Assembly (NCBI GenBank): GCA_025267735.1
Contig: CM046297.1
Location: 22,966,011-23,030,010 of the forward strand
DNA from: Mactra quadrangularis
Lineage: Eukaryota > Mollusca > Bivalvia > Venerida > Mactridae
Direction: 5' to 3'
Length of the DNA stretch: 64,000 nucleotides
A program made the position numbers and the translations under genes. Shown in pieces: positions 50,001-59,173 of the stretch (positions are counted from its first letter, which is position 1; every line of letters starts with the position of its first letter). The notes under the pieces are model-generated. The model was not told the DNA's origin. It saw only the letters and a program-made list of their open reading frames with translations, and ran no database searches.

Positions 50001-50469
50001 AAATCTGACATGATTAAAATGTTAAAAATACAATGCACAGCTAGGAACTTGTTTTCTGTGAACATTTCTGTCGTCATACACATTGTTTTGTATTAATAGG
50101 TTAATTCTACACTAAATCGCTGACGTCATGCCTCTTTGTGCACGTTTCCAAAGTTGCATGTTGTTTTCAATATCATTCATGTGTCGATGTTACTATAAAT
50201 GAAACATTTTCACATGATAGCATGCTGCACTAGCCGTGAATATCTTAGCAGTAAAATTAATATTTGTTTATGAAATTCTTGAATATAACGTGACCTATTT
50301 TCAACATAAAATGTCGATCTCACCGTAACTAGTTTTATCAGGATCCGTTATCGTGAACCTAGTCAGTATTTGGATCCCGTGGTTATAGTCACACTGAACT
50401 GTGTTATAATCAATCACAGTAACACGGTGGCAATACCACGTGACTATGACATCACAAACGCTACGAGTG
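34542..50469 (-). CDS. Cys-loop ligand-gated channel subunit, nicotinic-like (span of 5 recognised exons)
   Basis: Five exons join in phase: 50324-50469, 47228-47368, 40404-40566, 36434-36627 and 34542-35041. Together they give, in family order, part of the extracellular domain, the Cys-loop, the pre-M1 segment, M1, M2, M3, an intracellular loop of about 100 residues, and M4 with a TGA stop. Subunits of this family form pentameric ion channels in the plasma membrane. M2 keeps Glu at -1' (GERISF) and Leu at 9', compatible with a cation pore, though 11' is Asp. Oddities are a Cys-loop with 10 rather than 13 residues between cysteines, no loop-B Trp, no vicinal Cys pair and no Pro in M1. The signal peptide and first exons were not found and probably lie beyond 62.4 kb. 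It is likely a divergent, lineage-expanded subunit that may not bind acetylcholine in the usual way. Confidence 0.8.
35042..36433 (-). other. channel intron between M2 and M3 exons
   Basis: Donor ACAATAG|GTGAGT and acceptor CTATTTCAG. The intron holds a 69-codon open frame at 36105-36314 on the same strand, but with no family match or convincing splice sites. No repeat recognised. Confidence 0.7.
36434..36627 (-). CDS. channel exon: pre-M1, M1 and M2
   Basis: Acceptor ATTCAAG before 36627 fits the phase (AG from the previous exon plus T makes Ser). A later AG seven bases on would break the frame. It encodes SFQFELEQKHSWF before M1, then FLLPVEQGERISF across the M1-M2 link, then M2. The last base G pairs with GT of the next exon. 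M1 lacks the usual Pro. Confidence 0.85.
37348..38413 (-). repeat. 1066-bp direct repeat, copy 1 (candidate 3' LTR, minus strand)
   Basis: Identical by eye to 39164-40229. On the minus strand it is preceded by a purine tract (TGAGGCAGGGGGA, 38414-38427) and starts TGTTGTCACAAAG, as a 3' LTR after a polypurine tract would. A 52-bp segment containing AATAAAAG and ending CTTTGTTACA occurs twice inside each copy (ends at 37968 and 37462). A shorter LTR of about 446 bp (TG...CA) is therefore possible. No clear target duplication was seen. Confidence 0.6.
38414..39163. mobile_element. 750-bp interior of the LTR-like element
   Basis: AT-rich, no gag, protease or polymerase frames. The end next to copy 1 reads, on the minus strand, like the last codons before an LTR in Gypsy-type elements (GCTTTGTGAGGCAGGGGGA). 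If this is an LTR element it is non-autonomous, moved by proteins made elsewhere. Confidence 0.5.
39164..40229 (-). repeat. 1066-bp direct repeat, copy 2 (candidate 5' LTR, minus strand)
   Basis: Same length and sequence as copy 1. Lack of visible differences implies a recent insertion, recent duplication or gene conversion. A 71-codon frame present in both copies is a by-product of this identity and not evidence of a gene. Confidence 0.6.
40404..40566 (-). CDS. channel exon: strands after the Cys-loop
   Basis: Acceptor TCTATATCAAAG before 40566 and donor TTTAAG|GTAACT after 40404. The first two bases complete an Arg codon. It encodes LYSLYSSDEVTLHPY, HPEWNILDTS (matching the family's GEWxLLD) and NRTYL. 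The position equivalent to the loop-B Trp (FGSWTY in muscle-type subunits) is Leu. The loop-C region has no adjacent Cys pair. Confidence 0.8.
41161..41436 (-). mobile_element. tRNA-derived SINE, family 1
   Basis: On the minus strand it has TAGCGCAGTTGGTAGCGC, GGTTCGAATCC and the complete family body. It ends in GACACGGCGTTAAAACCCAG. Sits in a channel intron, antisense to SINE copies at 23.6 and 44.5 kb. Confidence 0.85.
44507..44760 (+). mobile_element. SINE family 1, 5'-truncated, inserted in tandem unit 3
   Basis: Starts within the head, after box A, and keeps the box-B region and body. Tail AAAAAAATAAAATAAAA. Units 1 and 2 give the empty site (CACTAACCCTTAAAAT). Confidence 0.8.
44803..44961 (+). 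repeat. about 42-bp minisatellite, 4 units
   Basis: Four copies of GAGGTATTAACTTAGTTTT followed by ACTAAAAGTTTCATTCAAAT (variants), absent as a tandem from units 1 and 2 of the larger array. It arose by local expansion after the array formed. Confidence 0.75.
46704..47203 (+). repeat. 25-bp minisatellite, 20 units
   Basis: Exactly 500 bp. Units follow AGATTGACCTA followed by AATTAACCAAGCTT with no length change. The left half is dominated by AAGCTT ends and the right half by AAGGTT ends. It ends 24 bp from the splice donor of the 47228-47368 exon. Confidence 0.9.
47228..47368 (-). CDS. channel exon carrying the Cys-loop
   Basis: Donor CCATAC|GTAAGT at 47228. The acceptor region reads TTTATTTCAGAG, and using the second AG (exon start 47368) gives the phase that fits the next upstream exon. 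It encodes NNVDMFSDLNQRMRI, NAGYVFWETSGEIVVPC and NIDVSSDKQTCSI. The family pattern SGxVxW is present. The Cys-loop has 10 residues between its cysteines and lacks the FPFD core. Confidence 0.85.
47369..50323 (-). other. channel intron
   Basis: About 3 kb. Holds a SINE-tail fragment at 48310-48372 and a GA-rich microsatellite at 48908-49046. No other feature recognised. Confidence 0.5.
48908..49046 (+). repeat. GA-rich microsatellite
   Basis: Interrupted (GA)n and GGGA runs. Chance Ser/Leu-rich frames on the other strand are not genes. Confidence 0.9.
50324..50469 (-). CDS. probable channel exon upstream of the Cys-loop exon
   Basis: Open for its full 146 bp between an acceptor (GATTTTTCTAG) and donor (AGTTACG|GTGAGA). 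Its last base joins the next exon in phase, giving an Ala codon and TDPDKTSYANNVD. That resembles the family's WxPDxxLYNNxD segment before the Cys-loop, with the Trp replaced. Weaker similarity upstream (VTWYCHRVTV) is not diagnostic. Alternative: a chance open segment. Confidence 0.5.
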
Positions 50470-50872
50470 CTAGAAAAATCAGTTAAATCCGCCTCGAGTC
50501 AGAACTTTTAAGAGCTGTATTTTAATTCTTGTCAGATTCCCATCATTCAAACTCGAGGCTAAGCAGAAAAGTGGATACTAAATTACTCTTTGCTGCGCAT
50601 CACATCTCCAGTTAATACTTTTTGCTAAACCCTGGAAAACTAGGTACCTTTTCAGCGAGCTGCAGTGACAAGTCGTCGTTCTTTTTTGAATAGGAAAATA
50701 CGTTGGTAGCCCCCTGATCCCCCCCCCCCCCGCTAGCTGATATGACCTTTCCTTAAATCGAAACAACTTCAAAATTAAGTAAAATATAACAGACGAACGT
50801 TGTCTGTGATTAATCGACGCCGTCTGCAAAACAATATAATTGTCAAAATGGATATTTTGAAAGAATGAAAAG
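50470..50872. other. spacer between channel exon and composite element
   Basis: Includes a C run at 50719-50730. A minus-strand frame of 83 codons crosses that run and is not convincing. No signal peptide exon found. Confidence 0.4.
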
Positions 50873-51333
50873 CAGGCGCGTAGCTACCAGTACGCAGAGT
50901 ACGCAGCTGCGTACACACTGGTCCAGAAAATTGTAAAAATACAAACGCCAAAAATGTAATAAAATCTTTCGCCTGAGGGGGGTAGGGGTGTGTAAAACAA
51001 AACTGCTTGATCGTTATTTTACTAACCTTATGTCAAGTTATATTTCAATGGGACTTGCGATGCCTTTTGGGAGTTGAATTTACGGTTTTAAAATTCGATG
51101 TTTGTCTTTGAATCCAGTCTATATAGTTCTTTAAACGCTGGTTAAAATTGAATGATAATTTGTATGAATGTTGTCTTCCTATATTTGTGTCCAGATTGAA
51201 TTATACAGACCCATTTTGAATAGTTGCCAAAAATGCTCCTGAAATGATCTACAGAAAAACAAATTCGGGGCGGGGCATGCCCTTGACCCCTAGGATTTTG
51301 CGTACACATCAAAAAGACCTTGCTACGCCACTG
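50873..51333 (+). mobile_element. M461 MITE copy A
   Basis: 461 bp, ends CAGGCGCGTAGC and GCTACGCCACTG, nearly identical to copies B and C. Flanks do not match each other. Confidence 0.85.
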
Positions 51334-51821
51334 GCAATGACCAATTTTAAATTAAAAAATAATTTAATAATGAGGTGAATTATTTATTGTGTCTAATTTT
51401 GCATTCGGAACAACCTCGGCGATCTTTAAGATTGTTCCTATTGCTTAATTTGTCATACAATTTACTAAGCAGTTCTGATGGTCGTGTTAATGAAAAAAGT
51501 GTCGTGGTATATGAGAACGACGGAACACATAAAATGTTATACCAAAAGAAGTGATTACTTGGCTTTTGTATGACTCTGTGTCTATGTAACAGTTTAACCA
51601 ATGAAAAATATCGCTAATTAACATGTTACGAGTACAACATGTATTTGTAGACGAGAGAGTCAAATAAATTCAGTTCAGTTTCAAACGTTTTTAATTTGAC
51701 ATTGTCTCCCTTATATATTTTCCTTGCTTATAAATCACCAAAATAACTAGTCTGGAGAAAACGAATTACTTATATGTGACTGAATATTATATACTTATAT
51801 TTAATGATGCTTATTTTATTT

Positions 51822-51955
51822 TTGTTTTGTTGGGTTTACCGTCATAGCAACACATTGTATATGTCATATAACGGCGGTCAGTCAACTTAGTCACTGTCCT
51901 GGAAAGACTAAATCTCTGGATTTAGCTGTTAACCAACTACAAAGCACATACTTTA
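51822..51955 (-). mobile_element. SINE family 2 tail fragment
   Basis: Matches the tail half of the family 2 copies at 2206 and 17570 (GGATTTAGCTGTTAACCAAC on the plus strand) but lacks the tRNA head. Duplicated at 59040-59173. Confidence 0.7.
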
Positions 51956-54103
51956 GATTATAGAAATTATACCTTTGTGAATGTAAACCAAATAAAAAAG
52001 TGGTAAAAATACAATAACATAAAAAATTATAACAATAATTAACTATATATACATTATTGTTTTATTTATACATATCGATCTATACATTTTTATATAATTT
52101 ACAATTTTATATTCAATATACAACTTTATATACAGTAAATCTAATGTATGTAATATGCGGTTCAATGTGCAATATTTTATCCCATACGCAATATAGAATA
52201 GCATGAAATGCAGTAGTAGTGAAACAGTTAAACATATTTTAAATCAATCAATAAAGTAATGTGAAGTACTGACACAATTAAATGCTTGTGCAACTATTAA
52301 AGTGCAGTAATAAACTTTCGCCTCAAACAAATATAGAAATTCACACAAGTAAAACAAACACAGTTCCGAGATACGTACATATACAGGCCGGTAGGGCCTA
52401 TAACAGGAATTGAGTTACGAAACGAGGGACGAAACATTTTTCTGGGGTATGGTATAGGTTTTTTATGCTCAATCGAAAAGTTCGGACAATATCGCCGGCA
52501 AAAAAGTTCGTTTTGATAAAACCAAGAGCGTTCGAATGAATAAATCGATGATAAAAGCCACGCATTTCGGTACTTTTTAAAACGGAACTATTTTTGTTTT
52601 CGCCCCCTGGACTCTTCGACCTAAAAACTTTCGTAAATTAGTTTCTGTTGAATTCTATGTGTGTCGGTATTTTTGCTACGTATCATTTCTCGTACTTGGA
52701 ATTTTTCGACACAGAGCTCAAATATTTGTTTTGTACATCTGTGTTTTTTACTATTAAACTTAATTTTCTGTGTTGTAAGACCTTTTTATTAATGTTTTGT
52801 TTTTATGTCATTTTTTGTCAAAATGGCTCTTGCAAAAGAGAAACCTTATATTGATTTTTATGTATAAAAATCTATATAACCAATTACTTTGGATAACTAA
52901 TACCTTTTGGGTCTACATGAGCAGTGTATACTAATAACAATGATGCTATTGTACACACATTGATTTTTTCTTGAAACAATCACTATAATCGAATACTGTT
53001 TCTTGATTAAGATTTTTTGCGCAACATTTTATCATAGCAACTTCTAAAGGGTTTCATTTGAAACTTCTATCATGTAGGATAAAATTTACCATTAGATATC
53101 AAATACTATAATTCATAAAACTAACAATAATTTATACTAAATTATGGCCCTTACATAAAAACATACATTCTAAGTTAAGTTCTAATGCAACATTTTATCT
53201 TGGCAACTACTGATGGGATTGATTTGAATATTCACACATGACTACGGTATTACCATCGGAAGTCAATTTTAAAGTTGCATCACTCTAGCTTGAATTTTTA
53301 CTATTTTAAATTGTGAGTCTTTTATATTGAAAATTTTTTAGTAAGAAGATCTGCAAAAAATAAAAAAGCTGCAGTCAATGAAAATATTCTTGTTAAATTT
53401 TTCATCTCAATTGAATTTCATAATTGATTCCGTTTACAAGACCACTCCTAATAGTAGAGCGCGCTGTCCATTGACGGTTCTCAATTGTTAATTAAACCTC
53501 TTACCTGAAATATCCAAACACTTCGTAATACCCAGAATCGACATTGAATAAATTCTAGAATTTTATCCTTCATCATTGCAACTTTAACTTTCAAGTTATC
53601 CTATTTTATAGAAGTTGCTCTCTAAAAGGTAAATTCTAAATATTTTGGTCGTCTGAACCACACGGATTACACAAGTAATTATGCACGAAATCCATGTGCC
53701 TATTTACGTCATTTAAAACTGGCATGGATAAGATACGAAATGGAGACTTTTAGGCGAAAAGGAGCATATAATGGCAAAACGGAGATTTAATTGTTAGTAA
53801 AACCCTTCTTAAAATAACAATTATAATACAAATTATATTTACTGATAATAAAATCACCATTCTCAAATTAGTGATTTTCATATCAGTCCAATTTTTACAA
53901 GAGTTGCTTAAAACGTAGGGTCCACAAAGGCGGATCCAAAGGGGGTCAGGGGGGGGGTCCGGACCCCCCTAGAATTGGAAAAATACCTGTCCATTAGTGT
54001 ATTTCTTGACTGTAAGTCATTTTTGAGTAGCATGGGATCTATGTTAATGTGTACTTATTATTATATGTGTGCGTATTTAACGAGTGTGAGGACTCTGGTG
54101 CCA

Positions 54104-54785
54104 GTGGGTTTCACGCCGTGTCGACAAACATTATTGTCATTTTACTGAGGCAAGCTCACCTTACCTAGGTTTCCTTGACCTTGTCTATAACCAAGACTAA
54201 TCAACCCTTCCAAACGTTCGATATCTTTTCCATTATATTATGCATAATATTATGTACACGATTTTTCCTTTTTTAGATCGGACTAAGCATTTTTGATTTG
54301 GTGAAAATGTTTAGTACAGATCCTGCAAAGGTGTGCCTTCAGATTTAAATTGACCATGTAAATGTTATATTTCTTACCAGACTAGGCTGAATATAATATC
54401 TTTATACAATACAAACAAAATATTTAGCCCTATACTTGTATGAAGGGCGTGTTTCTTCATTTTATTTTTTCATAATTACATGTTTTACTATGGGTTATAT
54501 ATATAATATATGCGGGTGATCACCATGGGATTCATTTAAATTTCTTTTTTTTTTGTATGTCTGTTTATGATAATGCCATGTTCAATATATGTGTTTGTAA
54601 ATTTCATTCTGTTTGCTATAAACATGTTGTATGTTTAGAGCAATAAAGGTTGTTGTTGTTGTTATATATGGAGGAAAATCAACATTATTGTCGAATATCC
54701 ATGGAAGAGTATAACCAGTCCGCGTGAGACTCTAACTAGCAAACTCTTAGGTACACTTGATTCGAAATCCTGAGCTTGGCCTTTG
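54104..54785 (-). mobile_element. SINE family 1 interrupted by a 0.4-kb insert
   Basis: The tail half lies at 54104-54241 and the head half at 54664-54785. Between them about 420 bp ends in AGCAATAAAGG followed by GTT repeats, like the 3' end of a retroposed element. Unlike its twin at 61328, this copy continues into the tRNA-head region. Confidence 0.6.
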
Positions 54786-54961
54786 TAAGACACCGAAACA
54801 GAACACATATTTTACTTTAAACAATAATTAAAACAAAAGCATTTGGTTTTTACATGCCGGTATACGTACGTATACATTATTTTTAATAGTTTAAAAAAAT
54901 AAACGTCTGTACTAGACAAACCAAATATTAAGTTGATAAATTGTCATTTGCATTTCATCAA

Positions 54962-55643
54962 TTAATTGACTATAAATAAATAAAATGTAGTAAGATGATT
55001 AATAGTTCCCCAGAACCAATCATCGTTGTTGCCTACGTCATCATTGCTTTCGTCATCTTGTTTTTGTTCATATTGTCCCCAGCTGAAGTAATCCACTCTC
55101 AAGTTAGACTTATCAAAACCATTTTCTAACATATCAGCGGATATTCTCTTTTCACACCATTTCTCACAACATTTCAGTGAACAACATTCATGGAACACCA
55201 TGTTAACTGTGTTAAGAAGTCGCCTTTGTAGTAACCTTTGGTACAATGGCTTTTCTGGTTGTTCACCTCGTCGTGAAATCGGCTTTGGTTTGGCACTAGG
55301 TCCTGCTTTACATACACATAAGTTGGAGCACTCTTGAACATCATTTAAGTTTTTTTTCGGCACTTCAGGGATACTTGTGGGTGGGTTTTCTGTGCCCAGT
55401 CGAAACTTGATCTTTGGTCTTTTCATTTCGCTTACTGTATCAGCGTCTTCATCAGACTTTCTCTTTTTATTATTCTCATCTGTATGTGGTTGGTTTTAAT
55501 CGCGATGTTTTCGTGTGCATTACTATTCACTTTGACTTTATTTTCATCACTTGCCACCATTTTCTTAACTTTGCAATCATCATTACAATCACCAGTGTTT
55601 TCTTCCAAGCGTCTTTTGGAACCTCTTGCCTTTGTTGTATGGT
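54962..55643 (-). CDS. exon 4 of the unknown gene, with a frame break
   Basis: Acceptor TATTTTCCAG. The first two bases with G from exon 3 make an Asp codon. The upstream part runs in one frame to a stop at 55432-55434. The downstream part, ending in a stop at 54962, is in another frame that is open from about 55498 (NQPHTDENNKKRKS) onward. The protein character continues across the break, so a small indel is likely. Another reading is a 44-nt intron (AATA|GTAATG ... ATACAG) that would restore the frame but is unusually short and has no pyrimidine tract. Confidence 0.6.
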
Positions 55644-57951
55644 CTGGAAAATAAAAATAGAACACAGTAGTTTTTTAAGTGAAAATCTTTAGCTTAATGA
55701 TATTTTACTGTTTTCATATACATGTAACAGTAATCAGATATGTGTAATTTCAAGTTTTTTCAACTTGCCCACGTACAATTGCAACCTAAAAAATCAGCTT
55801 GTCCAGAATCAAAACTTACTTGCCCAGAAGTTCAATACTCGAAAAAAATTATACAACTATGATGTTAAGTAAATACTGTAAGTAATGATAAATGATTGAC
55901 AATAAAAATAGTTCACTGTTTAATGTGATAGAAGCATTGAAATATCTATATTTTAAGTACATTGTATAGCTATGTTAGAATTATTTTACAGCTAAAAATA
56001 TAACTTGTCCTCGGACGAGTGGGTTGGCCATATTTACTCGTCCGCAGCCATATAGGTACGAGTCTGACAAGTCGGGCATAGGAATTCCACACCCCAGGTA
56101 ATGTACATACAAATTAATAAAAAGTAAATCTTTAAAGCCATAGTAGAGCATAAACAATTTCACATTGCAGATAACAAAAGCAATAAGGCTGGGTCACAAG
56201 TTGAAGCAACATCAGCAAAAGACCCTCCTTTTGTGGGATCGTTGTTTTTATTATTAGGATCAGCCTTCATCTTAATTAGGGTCTTGTTTAAAATTGCATT
56301 TAGTTGCATGTAAGTACATCAGCTTTAAGGGTAGAAATGTATGTGTTTATGCCTTTAGGGACATGTTCGATTAACAGTGGCCATATTCTGCTATCCATAA
56401 TAAACAAAAGGTCTACATGTTCACATAAAAGTCGTGCGCTATCTGTGCATGACTTACAAAAAACAGAATTGTTAGCTTGTTGGTTTCACAAGCTAGTACA
56501 TAAAAAGTACGAGAAAATCCCAAGTACTTAGTACAGTATAGCCTTTGCAGAGCTGTCCTCTACAGAACAAATCCTCTGCACAATAACAACTTTTGACATT
56601 TCCCTAAGTTATAATTTTCATTAAATTAAACCTCTGCAGAACAACAACCTCTCATTCTCGTTCCCAGAATCTAGTAGGATTCTCAATACTAGCTAGTATT
56701 TAGAATCCTACTAGACTCTGGGAACGAGAATGCAACCTCTGAACAACAACACATTTTAGGCCCTCCCAGTTGGTGTTGCTTAAGAGAGGTTGCACTGTAG
56801 TTTTTAAATAGAAATCTATATTAAAATTACCTTGAAGATGGCTAATTTTCTGTTGAATTACATTCATAATATCTTGTCTAATTTCAGATTCACGTTGTCT
56901 AATTTTCTTATATCTTTCTGTGTATTCATAGGTTGATCTTTGGGGAGAGTTATCTTTTCTTGTCCATTCTGAGATTTTGTTGGAAACTGCAATAGATGTT
57001 TGAAGTTAATAACAGTTGTCAAATGTTTGCTTACAAGTAAGTGTTGATTAAAACAATATATAAATTGATGAATTTTACGATTTGTAGAAACTTGAAATGT
57101 ATTTTGGTTCAATAGCAAAGACAATAACACACGTTGCTAGCGAGCTGATACCCTTATTCGGGGTATAAAGTGACATGATCTCCGGAATGCAATAATACAT
57201 TTATTATGTTCGTTAATTTCTTGCAGCTGCCTGCCAAAATTACAACTAATTCAAATATACCTGGAAGTGGACTCGAAAGTGATTAATATAAGTTGTATGA
57301 ACTTGCTTCACAGTCTAGCGAAATAAATTAGTATAAATAAACTCACCAGTGATGGTTTGTCTCGAAGAAAAACTAGATTTAGAACTTTCATTATCATTAA
57401 ACACTATGTACTTGTTTGGTTTCCATTTTTTTTCAGTTGTTATGGTGACACTCTTGACACTTTGATCACTGAAATCAAATAAATTTATATATATCTAATT
57501 GGGACAAAAGTGCTAAAATTAAAACATATATGCTAACCTACACTGAGCTTGTCGTTATTTTTATGTTCATTTTAATTTCGCTTTAAAAATTATTTAAAAC
57601 AATAACAACCTGTAGCGTCGTTTTTTAAATTAAAAAATAGACATTATTTCATTACCATTTTCTGTATCGAAATATAATAGAATTGAAAATATTTCATAGA
57701 CCTCAGGAAATCTTTTGAATATCTGACTTAGAGGAAGGTTGCAATAAACAGACGAAATGCTTATAATAAGTAACATTCTGTATTTAAAGCTCAACGTTTG
57801 ACGAAATTTAATTTTAAATAAACACTTACCTATTCCTTGCTAACTCTGTACAAACATTTCCAGTCAATTTTGTCATGTCTCTCATTATTTTTTCTTGTAA
57901 TATAAATCTGTATCTCTTATATGATGCTGCTTTGTGCGCTTTATATGTCAT
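54962..57951 (-). CDS. four-exon gene of unknown function (span)
   Basis: Four exons join with matching phases at all three introns: 57830-57951, 57347-57468, 56831-56986 and 54962-55643. The ATG at 57951 lies just downstream of a CRE-like site cluster. The conceptual product is about 360 residues if one frame break in the last exon is bridged. The sequence is basic and polar with nuclear-signal-like runs (GSKRRLEEN, NNKKRKSDEDAD, MKRPKIKF), a Lys/Arg-rich helix-like segment in exon 3, and a Cys-rich patch (HECCSLKCCEKWCEKR) before an acidic tail. No signal peptide or membrane segment. I do not recognise the family. Nuclear location is inferred. The gene sits between the two 3.85-kb repeats, so it may be cargo of a composite element or simply trapped there. 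Confidence 0.65.
55644..56830 (-). other. intron 3 of the unknown gene
   Basis: Donor TCTTCAAG|GTAATT, acceptor TTTTCCAG. Contains the 80-bp foldback element at 56653-56732 amid CTCTGCAGAACAACAAC-type short repeats, and a TTGTCCTCGGACGAG palindrome at about 56005-56020. Nothing else is recognised. Confidence 0.6.
56653..56732. mobile_element. 80-bp palindromic element with 8-bp target duplication
   Basis: Starts CATTCTCGTTCCCAGA and ends with its complement TCTGGGAACGAGAATG. The two halves pair almost throughout around a CTAGCTAG-like centre. The flanks CAACCTCT (56645-56652) and CAACCTCT (56733-56740) are identical. An 8-bp duplication fits hAT- or P-type transposition. The element is little more than its two ends. 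Confidence 0.85.
56831..56986 (-). CDS. exon 3 of the unknown gene
   Basis: Acceptor TCTATTGCAG and donor CTTCAAG|GTAATT. Two bases complete a Val codon begun in exon 2. It encodes KISEWTRKDNSPQ, YEYTERYKKIRQRESEIRQD and IMNVIQQKISHLQ, likely a long charged helix. A longer frame in another phase overlaps it and runs past the acceptor, but it does not fit the neighbouring exons. Confidence 0.7.
57250..57333 (+). repeat. SINE-like fragment
   Basis: Resembles the body of the segment at 18450-18530 (CTCGAAAGTGATTAATATAAG against CTCGAAAGTAATTAATCTAAG in pieces). Lies 14 bp from the exon 2 splice donor. Confidence 0.5.
57347..57468 (-). CDS. exon 2 of the unknown gene
   Basis: Acceptor TTGATTTCAG, donor ATCACTG|GTGAGT. 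Its first base completes Ser with AG from exon 1. It encodes DQSVKSVTITTEKKWKPNK and a Ser-rich end. Open in only this phase. Confidence 0.7.
57830..57951 (-). CDS. exon 1 of the unknown gene
   Basis: ATG at 57949-57951, then MTYKAHKAASYKRYRF, and ILQEKIMRDMTKLTG further on. Donor GGAATAG|GTAAGT. Strongly basic start. No in-frame upstream ATG was seen before the CRE cluster. Confidence 0.7.
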
Positions 57952-57962
57952 TATAGTGATTC

Positions 57963-58036
57963 TGACGTTGTATACGTTACGTTATTACGTCATATGTAAC
58001 TGTGACGTTTTTTGACGTCATGACGTTAGAGGACGT
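57963..58036 (-). promoter_or_regulatory. CRE-like site cluster upstream of the unknown gene
   Basis: TGACGT at 57963-57968, TTACGTCA at 57985-57992, TGACGT at 58003-58008, palindromic TGACGTCA at 58013-58020, TGACGT at 58021-58026 and GGACGT at 58031-58036, all within 75 bp and 12-85 bp upstream of the start codon. CREB/ATF-type bZIP factors bind TGACGTCA. Use as a promoter is inferred from density and position. Confidence 0.6.
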
Positions 58037-58090
58037 AAAATATTATAATATTGAGTGTTTTCCAGCATAAATTTCATCATCAATAGCCAT

Positions 58091-58551
58091 CAGGCGCGTA
58101 GCTACCAGTACGCAGAGTACGCAGCTGCGTACACACTGGTCCAGAAAATTGTAAAAATACAAACGCCAAAAATGTAATAAAATCTTTCGCCTGAGGGGGG
58201 TAGGGGTGTGTAAAACAAAACTGCTTGATCGTTATTTTACTAACCTTATGTCAAGTTATATTTCAATGGGACTTGCGATGCCTTTTGGGAGTTGAATTTA
58301 CGGTTTTAAAATTCGATGTTTGTCTTTGAATCCAGTCTATATAGTTCTTTAAACGCTGGTTAAAATTGAATGATAATTTGTATGAATGTTGTCTTCCTAT
58401 ATTTGTGTCCAGATTGAATTATACAGACCCATTTTGAATAGTTGCCAAAAATGCTCCTGAAATGATCTACAGAAAAACAAATTCGGGGCGGGGCATGCCC
58501 TTGACCCCTAGGATTTTGCGTACACATCAAAAAGACCTTGCTACGCCACTG
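58091..58551 (+). mobile_element. M461 MITE copy B
   Basis: 461 bp and nearly identical to copy A. Flanked by GCCAT on the left (58086-58090) and GCCAT on the right (58552-58556), so it looks like a simple insertion with a 5-bp duplication. Confidence 0.88.
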
Positions 58552-59039
58552 GCCATGACCAATTTTAAATTAAAAAATAATTTAATAATGAGGTGAATTA
58601 TTTATTGTGTCTAATTTTGCATTCGGAACAACCTCGGCGATCTTTAAGATTGTTCCTATTGCTTAATTTGTCATACAATTTACTAGGCAGTTCTGATGGT
58701 CGTGTTAATGAAAAAAGTGTCGTGGTATATGAGAACGACGGAACACATAAAATGTTATACCAAAAGAAGTGATTACTTGGCTTTTGTATGACTCTGTGTC
58801 TATGTAACAGTTTAACCAATGAAAAATATCGCTAATTAACATGTTACGAGTACAACATGTATTTGTAGACGAGAGAGTCAAATAAATTCAGTTCAGTTTC
58901 AAACGTTTTTAATTTGACATTGTCTCCCTTATATATTTTCCTTGCTTATAAATCACCAAAATAACTAGTCTGGAGAAAACGAATTACTTATATGTGACCG
59001 TATATTATATACTTATATTTAATGATGCTTATTTTATTT

Positions 59040-59173
59040 TTGTTTTGTTGGGTTTACCGTCATAGCAACACATTGTATATGTCATATAACGGCGGTCAGT
59101 CAACTTAGTCACTGTCCTGGAAAGACTAAATCTCTGGATTTAGCTGTTAACCAACTACAAAGCACATACTTTA
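59040..59173 (-). mobile_element. SINE family 2 tail fragment (copy in repeat B)
   Basis: Duplicate of 51822-51955. Confidence 0.7.

Larger units (their letters stand above)
50873..54722 (+). repeat. 3.85-kb direct repeat, copy A
   Basis: Near-identical to 58091-61956, with a few substitutions, C/G-run length changes and a 7-bp difference near 54667. It begins exactly at M461 copy A. Inside are a SINE-2 tail (51822-51955), a long AT-rich stretch, a GGTCCGGACC palindrome in a G/C run (about 53948-53972), and a SINE-1 interrupted by a 0.4-kb insert. Frames of 60-80 codons recur in both copies because the DNA does. I see no gene. Confidence 0.9.

Noticed and set aside
55981..56163. 60-codon minus-strand frame in intron 3 of the unknown gene
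   Set aside because: Exons 3 and 4 already join in phase, and no acceptor/donor pair supports an extra exon.
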